Shown one piece after another: positions 55,843 to 64,000 of a stretch of DNA of 64,000 nucleotides; within the stretch, counting starts at the first letter, position 1, and each line of letters opens with the position of its first letter. This stretch comes from Campanula takesimana (taxonomy: Eukaryota; Streptophyta; Magnoliopsida; Asterales; Campanulaceae), in NCBI GenBank assembly GCA_026119855.1, contig JAOWBW010001592.1, positions 62,001 through 126,000 on the forward strand. Reading direction: 5' to 3'. Below the pieces are notes generated by a model that was not told the origin of the DNA, ran no database searches, and saw nothing but the letters and a program-made list of their open reading frames with translations. Both the position numbers and the translations under genes were made by a program.

Positions 55843-57351
55843 TGTTGGGTTTCGTAGTAACATGCGCAGCGGAATATAGCAATTAAAATTTTAAGAAACC
55901 CAAAGCCATGGATCCGTTCATATGATTAAATCAAATACAACAAGATGAATAGAGGAATAACTAACCCTTGATGGCTATGAATTGTTCTTCAGTCTTGGTG
56001 GAAATCTTGAAGCTTTATCACGAACAAATCACGAACTTTGTAAGATGATAAAATTCACCCTCTAGTGGTATCCACACTTCGAACGAATATCAAAGGAGCT
56101 TATTTGATCTTGGTTGCTAGACCAATCTTATGAAACACACTTTCACAATACAATAAAGAACTATATGGAATTTATTTTGTGAATTATTTTGTTCCTCAAT
56201 CAATGATATCTTAGAACAAAATAAAATCTCTCTCAAACTCTTTGAGACTCACAAAAGCACTTCTTAATATGGTCTGGCCGAATTGGGGTTTTTATACACA
56301 ATTAAGACCTATTCCAAATAGGAATCTTGTGCCAAAAACCATTCCTAATCAAATCAGGAAATCTCCAATCGGCACCACCAGGCGCCCGCCTGGTACCACC
56401 CAGGCGCCCGCCTGTTTGGGCAGAAACTCCAGTCCCTTTCCGGCTTGAACAGGCGCCCGCCTGGTGCAACCCAAGCGCCCGCTTGGTTGACCAGGAGGCC
56501 CAGATCTTTCCAGAAATTCCTTGGAAGTCCTCCGACCCTAAATGCCAATATAGTCCTTTTATTTAAGATTCGTTCTATTGTGTGTGACCCTCTAGGATTA
56601 TACTAAGTTGGCAATGGGCTCAAACATGATCCCATAAGATATGATTAGGTTCTAGCAAACCGTCATACCTACCCAAATAGTATAACAAGATACAAGTTCG
56701 CATTCCTTTAGAATATGTCACAATCCCTTTGTCCACGATGTCATTGAACACAAGTCATGGTCAAACAGTCAACTTGTTTTGTTCAATACTTTCTCGATTC
56801 CGAATATGTTGATAATTCAAATGCTATTGATCCAATCAATCCATTTGAGTCCGGCCGAACATTTCATCAACATCATTCCTTCGAGGGGCCCAAGCTTGAC
56901 ATCTCTCCGTGGAGGGGCAAATCCATTTAGCTTATTATTCTTCTCAACGGGAATCCGATTATGCCAATCATACCCTTTATAACTACCGTGTTAAGGTAGC
57001 GTTTGAATATGTCAAACATAATGTTCATCAAGTGGAAGACTATAATAACTTCATGTCTAAGGATTCAAATGACATAACTAATATGAGATATATGTATGAC
57101 ATAGACCATGACATAAATCTCATACAGCGGGTCATGTCCAGTACCTTGTTCCAAACAAGTACCCATAAATCTAACATGATCATCTCATGATCATTTAGCC
57201 TTTATACTAGTGCTTAATAAGTACCAGGGACAGGGATTATTATAAGTAAACATGAACAACAATAATAATCAAAACATCTCTTTTATTGATATGAAATAAA
57301 TGATAACAATTACAACGTTTATTAAGCGTGCCTAGGGCACCACTACCAACA
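55843..57351 (-). repeat. copia-B 5' LTR
   Basis: Pairs with 48834-50342. GC cluster at 56382, 56404, 56453 and 56475 (22-49-22); TATAAAA at 56296-56290 on the minus strand. Confidence 0.95.
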
Positions 57352-57356
57352 CTAGG

Positions 57357-58930
57357 TCCATTATTTATCTCAGGTCTACTATCAGTAGTAGGTCTACTAT
57401 CAGTAGTAGGTCCATTATCAGTAGATGAATTTGGGTTGATAGCAGGATCTTTAGGGTAAACAGCTTGAGTATCGCTGATTTTGAGATTGTTGAAAGATGG
57501 AAAGGTTTCGGAGGTATTTTTGGGAAGATTATAAGGAAGATAGTCAAGTTGATAATTTTTGGAAATTTTGAGATAAAATGGGAGAGGGTTCAGGGAGTGA
57601 ATCATGATTTCCAATAGTTTCATCAAACTCGTTGGATTTCAAATCCAAAGAATTAGGTGATTCATCAAAGTCAACATGAATAGATTCTTATATCACCATT
57701 ATTCTCATTGTAGTCTCTATAGGCTTTGCTTGTTGCTGAATAACCAAGAAATATTCCTTCATCACTTTTAGACTCAAATTTGTCTAAATTGTTCTTCCCA
57801 TTGTTGTGAATGAAACATTTACTTCCAAAGGCATGAAAGTATAAAATTGTTGGAGTTCTTTCATTCCACAGTTCATAGGGAGTCTTCATGAGATACTTGT
57901 TTATCAAGGTTTTGTTTTGAACATAAACTGCAGTTGTGACTGCTTCTCCCCAAAAGTACTTAGGAAGGTTGTTTTCAGATAACATTGTCCTTGCAGCTTC
58001 ACAAATTGTTCTATTTTTCCTTTCAGCAACTCCATTTAGTTGTGGAGTTCTAGGAGCTGAGAAGTTTTGACTTATGCCTTGTTGATTGCAGTACTCTTCT
58101 ACTCCAGTATTTTCAAATTCTGTACCATGGTCTAACCTTATTCTCACAATTTTACTGTTCTTTGAGTTTTGAATTTGATTGAAAAGTTTGACTAAGTGTC
58201 CAAGAGTTTCTGACTTGGATTCCAGGAGAATGATCCATGTATATCTTGTATAATCATTAACAACCACAACAGAGTATCTTTTTCCACCAAGACTTCTAGT
58301 TCTTACTGGTCCAAACAAGTCCATATGAATGAGTTAAATTGGTCTTTTTGTATCCAATCTATTTTTCACTTTGAATGAAGTCTTTTTTTGCTTTCCACAT
58401 TGGCAGGCATTGCATAGCGTATCCTTTTTTAAGGTTATTTTTGGTAATCATTTGACTAAATTGGAAGATGCTAGTTTATCAATGCTTTTGAGATTAAAGT
58501 GGGCCAATATTTTATGCCATAGCCATGCTAAATCAGATTGATTGTTTGATAGCAGACAGAGGGCATTGGAGGATTGTGATAGCTCTAGGGACAAACAGTA
58601 AATTTTTGCTTTTCTAAATCCAGTATGAATGGTTTCATCATTTGAATATTTTACTTGACACAGATTGTGGGAGCATATGACATGAAGACCTTTGTCACAT
58701 ATTTGACTGATGTTGTTTAGATTTTGTTTGAGACCTTATACATAAGACACATTTGATAAGATGATACTTTTTGTAAATAGGTCTCCTTTCCCTTTGACTC
58801 TGGCTTGAGAATTATAACCAAATATGACATTTGGACCATCTTTTGGAATGAAATTTTTAAGCCATTGCTTGTTGAAGGTCATATGTTTGCTGCAACCACT
58901 ATCAAGATATCAGAGTCCTTTATTGAAATC
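57357..58930 (-). pseudogene. SIRE-like copia protease end and integrase, broken
   Basis: YLDSGCSKHMT near 58900 is the protease site. The integrase finger includes LWHKILAHFNLKSIDKL, and the core in 58324-57671 has HMDLFGPVRTRSLGGKRYS, VVNDYTRYTW, RLDHGTEFEN and NGVAERKNRT. After it comes a repeated TTDSRPTTDSRP segment cut by copia-B. Stops occur at about 58325, 58445 and 58740. Motif style is SIRE/Maximus. Confidence 0.85.
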
Positions 58931-59227
58931 CTACAAAACAAAAAAATAAAAATAAACATGGTCCCCTTTGAGTGTGGGTCCATGGGATTAGAGAACCTTA
59001 GGGACCCAAACTTTTACAATTTTCTTAGGAGAGATGTTCTTTGGGACAAAAGGTTTTCTGTTAAGGGAGTTTAGGTAGGATAGTATTTGGTGTATATAGG
59101 GTGTCATTCTGAATTGTTGGTGGTGTCGGTTATGGTATGGATGAGAATTGTAAGGTTTGTATGCAGGATGGCTTTTAGGAACCCTTGAAGTATTATTTTG
59201 ATGACCCTTTCTTCTTTTGTTTCTTCT

Positions 59228-61303
59228 TTAGTAGGTCTGCTGTCTCTTAGGATAACCTTGATAGGTCTGCTGTCTCTTTGAGTAACCTTGATAAGTCTGC
59301 TGTCTTCTTGAATACTGAGTTGTATGCTTGATTTCCCAATTTTGAAATTGTTTTGGGAAGCTTTGAACTACAGTATTGTTGTTGAAGTTCTTGTGTTGAG
59401 CATTACTGCTAGAGGCTTGATCCTGATAGTAGACCTCCTTCATTTTTCCTTGAGCTTTATATACATCTTGTTTTGTCTGAACATGATAGATGGGATTTCT
59501 AATAGTTTTGTCTCCCATCTTAACAAGAAGCATTTTTTCAAGTTTTCTTTCTTCTTCAGGCAGTTTGTATTCCACAACAGTTGGATTGTTTGCTCCTAAT
59601 CCAATTTTATCATAAGGATGACTTTGAGTGTATAGGTAGTGGGACAAGGCTGAACTTGATTTGTTCCAAAATTCAATTTTTGTCTTGAATGCTTGGTTCT
59701 CATCATTTAGCGCTTGTATTCTCAAGTTTAGTTCTTTTAGTTGACTGCTAATATGAAGATGGTTATTTCTTGCATTGAACACATTAACATAAAGGTCAAC
59801 TATCTCATCAGCTTGCTTTTTGTTTTGGTTTTGGAGAGTGAGATTTTAGGTTTCAAGGAGTTTGTTTTTTGATTTTAGATTATCTACCTTCTTTAGAAAT
59901 TGCAAATTTTCAGTTATCAAGGCCCTACGGCTTGATTCTTTCTTTTTCTTTTGAATAAATAAAGTGCAAACTAAATTTTTTAAACCTTCAAGATCAAGGG
60001 AATTAAAATCACTTACCTCTTTTAACTCTTCTGCAGCTGCAAGAGCTTCAAGTTCTTCTTCACTTTCTGAATCATCTTCTTCATTTTCCATAAGACATAT
60101 CATGGCTTCCATGTCATCTCCTGAATCCGAGGAATCAGTTTCATCATCACTAAATTTTGACAGGTTTGCTATCATGACTTATTCCTTCTTTCCATCACTC
60201 TTGTTTTAGCACATTTGTAGCAATTACATCTTGAGCTATGTAGTATTTCTTTGGAGTATGATAGCTTCTTTTGAGATGAGAAGTTTCTTGATTTCTTGGG
60301 TTCAGGACACTCTTGTGAATAGTGTCCTATTTTTTACACAATTGTAGCAAGTAACTTCTTACTTTTCAATCTGAACTTGATTTAAGGTAGATGCATTGTT
60401 TCTTTTGTCAAACATTCTTTTTTGATGTTTCATAGCATTTTTGAAAGCTATGGAGATCAAGATGGGAATATCTTCTTGGTTCAATGGTCTGACTTCCTGT
60501 TTTTGAGACAGATTGACTTTCTGAATTGCATTCTATATTAGGGAGTCAATGTCTTGTTATGAATATGTTTTGTGAGTTTCTTGAGCAGCAAGGGCCATGG
60601 TGTGAGCATTGGCTAGGGATGAAGCAATGGTAGGTAATTTCACTGTTCCTTTAAGTTCATATACTTCCAGTTTTCCAAAGTATTGTTCCACAGTCATGGT
60701 TGGCCATTCAATACCTTCCCTTATTGGCAAAGCAACTTTTTCATATTCTTGAGGGAGGCTTGAGAATATTTTGAAGCATAGGTCTTGTTAATCTAGTTTC
60801 TTGCCATGGCCTGATACTTGTCTTAGGAGATCTTCAAATCTGCTTTAGCAGCACGAACTCTTTCAAATCTGCTTTAGCAACATGGGACATAATCAAAATC
60901 AAATTTACCAAACACTGGTGTGTTTGGTAAATTTGATTTTGATTATGTCCCATGCTTCTTTTTCAGTTTCAACTTTCCCAATTTCTTGGGCCAAAATGTT
61001 ATTAACACTTTTTTGTAAAATGTTTTTAACTTTTTGATTAGCTGTTACCATGTGTCTTTCATTTTCAGTCCATAAATCTGGGGTTTTGTATTTGAGTTCT
61101 CCACTATTTGTGTCAGGTTGAGTGGGTATTCTAACCTCTTCATGTAGAACAAACCAGTTCCATACACTGTTGGCATCAAGGTTTGTCTTAATTTTAGAGG
61201 AGAATATTTCAAAGGATCCACAGTCATCAACATGTGGAATGTCTTTCTCATTGTTTCTTCTTGGTTGAGGCATGATGGTTTGTTGTTCCTGAATCCTTCT
61301 CAA
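59228..61303 (-). pseudogene. SIRE-like copia gag, broken
   Basis: The N-terminal part (61303-60905) includes SVWNWFVLHEEVRIPTQPD and EKEAWDIIKIKFTKHT. Further pieces are IEWPTMTVEQYFGKLEVYEL, a decayed zinc knuckle near 60340 (CYNC), an acidic stretch (60175-60000), a long coiled coil and a C-terminal repeat RRQQTYQGY present about three times near 59230-59310. There are many stops. A 74-bp palindrome at 60881-60954 interrupts the frame. Confidence 0.8.
60881..60954. repeat. Perfect 74-bp palindrome within SIRE gag
   Basis: Arms 60881-60915 and 60920-60954 are perfect 35-bp inverted repeats around TGGT. A 17-bp direct repeat (TCAAATCTGCTTTAGCA) occurs twice just before it. The right arm is the original gag sequence; the left arm is an inverted copy. 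Confidence 0.93.
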
Positions 61304-61339
61304 GATGTTAAGCTTTAAGACACTAAAGCCTCTCAGAAA

Positions 61340-61354
61340 CCAGCCCTGATACCA
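61340..61354 (-). other. Primer-binding site of the SIRE-like element
   Basis: The minus strand reads TGGTATCAGGGCTGG two bases after the LTR end GGTTCTTTCA; tRNA-Met type. Confidence 0.85.
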
Positions 61355-61356
61355 AT

Positions 61357-62969
61357 TGAAAGAACCTATTTTACTAATGAACTTTAAACATAATTATTAG
61401 TTCACAAGAGGTCTAATATCAATATATGATAGGTCGAATATCTTGAGGTTCAGAGTGTGTGTATTTAGTTTTGCAGCGGAATAAATTATGAAATTAAAGA
61501 AGAAATGAATGAGTAAATAATAGGTGAAATGTGTGTATATGTAAAGAAGATAAGAAAACAAACACAACGACGTAACGTGGTTCAGAGTATTGCAACCCTC
61601 CTACATCCACACCTCACTGTCCTCAACAGTAAAGATCAATCCACTATAATACTTCGTCAAATAATTACAATAAATTGCAAGGAAAATAGCCTCACTAAAT
61701 AAGCTAGTGATTGTTGCAAAGCAACAAAAAGAAAGAAAAAAGATAGAAAAAGGTTTTCACACAAGTGAAAGTTTTGGTGATCTCAAAGATGGCTCTATAT
61801 AGCTATGTGAGATCTATTTTTAACCTATCTATTTAGCACAAATTTATATGTTTTAATTGTGCTTTACAGTTGATTTGCTTAAAAGCTTGTATCAAGGTTT
61901 TGTGTGTGAAAGAAGGGGTTATTAATTCAGTCACTGGAGTGCTCCTTTTATAGGTCTTCACTATGTATCCGTTGAGTTCCAACGGTCTTGAGCACTATTA
62001 GATTTCTCTAGTCTATTACAAGCACGGCTTTGCCGGTTACAAAGACCTAAAATCTAGAGATCACTAATGGATCGTGATACAAATCTGACCAAGTATTTTT
62101 GAGCGGCAAGTTCAAGAAAACTTATCTCACTCAGGTGGGTGTGTGAAGAACACAAACAAAATATTCCTTAAATGATCTAGTTCGGGAATACTAACAATGT
62201 TGATGAGTTTGTGCACAAGTGTATGTCTTAATAAATGTCTAATGATTTCTGGGACAAGGAATGTTTGAGCTTTAATGAATGCTCTAAACAATCAATTCTC
62301 TTCAATGCACTAACCATCTTCAATGCTCTGAGTCCTCTATTTATAAGAGGAGTGAATGGTTTGATTCTTGGAGAAGAAGGCTTGTAGTTTGAATTTCCAG
62401 CCGTGTAGGTGAGGAGTATTAAATGCGATATCTTTTGCATTAATGGCAGAGATTTGAAGTACACGCATGCCTGGAAAAGTTTGATGGGTAAAGACCCCCT
62501 TGTCTCAATTGGTTACCTACAAAAAGCAAGTAGGGACAGAGTAGAGCTAAAAATAGCTTGGTGTCAGACTGGCACAAAAACCGTAGCAGACAGATGGCAG
62601 TTATCAGAAAGACAGTACAAGAGACAATCGGCAAAGTCAATATAAGGTTAGAATGATGTAACCTAGAGATATTCAGGTGAATAATATCTTTTAGTTGGCT
62701 ATCAGTAAGCTCCAGTTAGTCCTGGCTGATTATAGAGTTGCCGGTAACTTGATATACACTAAGTAGTTTCTTGATCGGCAACTTGAATACTGGTCTGTTG
62801 ATTTGTTTTCTGTTGTCCTCTAGCTGGTTTACCTTGTAATGAAGAGTTGTAATACATCTGTGCTGGTCACTAGGAATCCTAAAGATACAACCAAAAATTG
62901 GGGGATCCTAAGTGATAACTATGATTGGGGTTAAGCAATTCTATATCCTAACCATATATTTGAACAACA
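61357..62969 (-). repeat. LTR of the SIRE-like element, 1.6 kb
   Basis: The minus strand begins TGTTGTTCAAATAT and ends GGTTCTTTCA. Two TATA boxes are visible on the minus strand: TATAAATAG (62345-62337) and TATAAAAGG (61953-61945). A primer site lies at one side and a purine tract (AGGAGGAGAT, 62979-62970) at the other, so internal sequence flanks it on both sides. Confidence 0.75.
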
Positions 62970-62979
62970 ATCTCCTCCT

Positions 62980-63404
62980 AATTGCTTAACTCCAATCACC
63001 CTATCCAAGAACATCTATCTTAGCTTAGTAAAAGAATGTATTGAGGGATATCTATTTATTACCATTCCCTAAGCCAAGTCACACACTAGATGTCTTAGAA
63101 AAGGAAAAATAAAAATAAAATAAAATACAGTAAAAGAGAGAGAGGAAGAGGGAATGCCGATTACAAGGATCGGCAGAGAAATATTCTGCAAAACAAAGTT
63201 AGCATAAAGAATAGCAGAAGCAGAAATATTTTTAAGAACATAACATAAAATAAACACACAAACAAAAAATTATTAGCAAAGAATTTGTTGGATATATCTT
63301 TGAAGGTCTTCGAGGATATTTATATCATCAGTTACATTGACTCAAGAACCAGTAGACTTGGGAAGGTCCTTTTGCTTGTCAGGAGCTGTAGCCTTTGAAG
63401 TATA
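62980..63404. other. Unassigned sequence between LTR and coiled-coil ORF
   Basis: AT-rich, non-coding; probably the 3' untranslated part of the upstream SIRE-like copy. Confidence 0.4.
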
Positions 63405-64000
63405 TTATGATCTTTTTGCCTTCTTCCTTGCTTTGGACTCATCTATATCTGCTTTCCTCTTCTGTCTTCTTTGCACACTTTGCAACCTTTTAGTCAGCAT
63501 CTTGTTATTGGCTTCAAGTACTGCAATCTTCAGTTGAGCATCGGCAAGAGTGGCATTAACAACAGATAATTCTTTCTCAGTAGACTCTAGGCTTCTGATC
63601 TGCAATCTCTGATCATCAACCAGTTGGCTCTGAATTGAATGCATACCTCCCAAACTTTTTAATAGAGCAATCAGTCTTGATTCTCTGTCTTCCAAAAGAT
63701 CCTTCAGGTCTTGGATTAGTTTGTCTTCCTCCTCCTGATTAGACTTAAGGATTTTGGCAGAAAGATCCTCAAAGATGTGATTCAGTTTGTCTCGGAAGAA
63801 AAGGCCAGTATCACCCAGATCGGCATAAGTAGCAGGCATTTGCAAATCTTCAGAATCCCCTTCAAGGTGACTGAAGTATTCAAACATACTATTCAGTACC
63901 ACGGGTTTCTCAACTACAATCGGCGCAACAAGACTAAGAGAAGAATGAACCAGAAAGGAAGGAACAAAATCCTCATTGATCAAGTCTGCATCTTCTATAA
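63405..64000 (-). CDS. Coiled-coil ORF, partial at window edge (probable 3' extra ORF of a SIRE-like element)
   Basis: The frame is open to the window end. Residues after about 60 form heptad-rich helices (KILKSNQEEEDKLIQDLKDL, then LRIQ/LES-type repeats), ending in a very basic tail (RRQKRKADIDESKARKKAKR). It precedes the purine tract and LTR on the same strand, the place of the extra ORF in SIRE-type elements. It may be the C-terminal counterpart of the ORF at 45616-45300. No catalytic motif. Confidence 0.6.
   Translation of the reverse strand, partial: IEDADLINEDFVPSFLVHSSLSLVAPIVVEKPVVLNSMFEYFSHLEGDSEDLQMPATYADLGDTGLFFRDKLNHIFEDLSAKILKSNQEEEDKLIQDLKDLLEDRESRLIALLKSLGGMHSIQSQLVDDQRLQIRSLESTEKELSVVNATLADAQLKIAVLEANNKMLTKRLQSVQRRQKRKADIDESKARKKAKRS

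Larger units (their letters stand above)
48834..57351 (-). mobile_element. Complete Ty1/copia retrotransposon 'copia-B', 8.5 kb, minus strand
   Basis: LTRs of 1509 bp at 48834-50342 and 55843-57351 begin and end TGTTGG...CCAACA. Perfect target duplication CTAGG at 48829-48833 and 57352-57356. Primer site, leader, gag, pol and purine tract are in order. About 17 LTR differences (about 1.1 percent by eye) mark a recent insertion, into the SIRE-like element. One nonsense codon in gag and one near the pol end are the only breaks. Confidence 0.96.

Overview
This is plant nuclear DNA, almost certainly from a dicot. It is dominated by nested retrotransposons and holds one recognisable host gene: a five-exon RbcX Rubisco-assembly chaperone at 29397-31812 (+). 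Everything else that can be identified is transposon-derived. No tRNA, rRNA, CRISPR array or bacterial-type operon was seen.

Layout. (1) 1-25280 is a Ty1/copia element, called copia-A, on the + strand. Its 5' LTR is cut by the window edge. Two elements sit in its leader: a 2.1 kb solo LTR of Ty3/gypsy type (106-2203), and a complete 16.3 kb Tat/Ogre-type gypsy element on the minus strand (2442-18779, perfect CGACC target duplication). The Tat element has a broken gag-pol but an intact 500-residue ORF antisense to it. (2) 25281-28530 is a decayed RTE-type LINE (minus). It carries a 177-bp hAT-type MITE and an L1-type LINE that has only ORF1. (3) 28531-32995 is the host segment with RBCX2. Its introns hold a solo LTR, a Stowaway MITE and a foldback. 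(4) 32996-39237 is half of a hAT-like MITE followed by a decayed chromovirus (Tekay/Del-like, +), with an AT-hook ORF and a remarkable array of mini-hairpins. (5) 39240-45299 is a deleted Tat relative (+) with large tandem arrays. (6) 45300-64000 is a decayed SIRE-like copia (minus). It is split by a near-intact copia (copia-B, 48834-57351, minus, target duplication CTAGG) and preceded by an LTR that has internal sequence on both sides.

Most interesting signal. Unrelated LTR families (copia-A, copia-B, a gypsy solo LTR) carry clusters of a short GC palindrome, GCG-NN-CGC. In each, the sites are paired at a start-to-start pitch of exactly 22 bp: 22-18-22 in copia-A, 22-49-22 in copia-B and 22-50-22 in the gypsy LTR. 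The Tat family has an analogous pair, CCGTACGG, at 34-bp pitch. In copia-A, copia-B and Tat the cluster lies just upstream of the LTR TATA box; in the copias it is also repeated in the leader. This looks like a shared promoter-proximal regulatory architecture. A second unusual signal is about eleven mini-hairpins at 35827-36360, whose stems change in a compensated way while the loop stays similar.

Coordinates of element ends rest on TG...CA termini, target duplications and primer-binding sites read directly from the sequence. Family names are from recognised protein motifs. Divergence figures are counts by eye.
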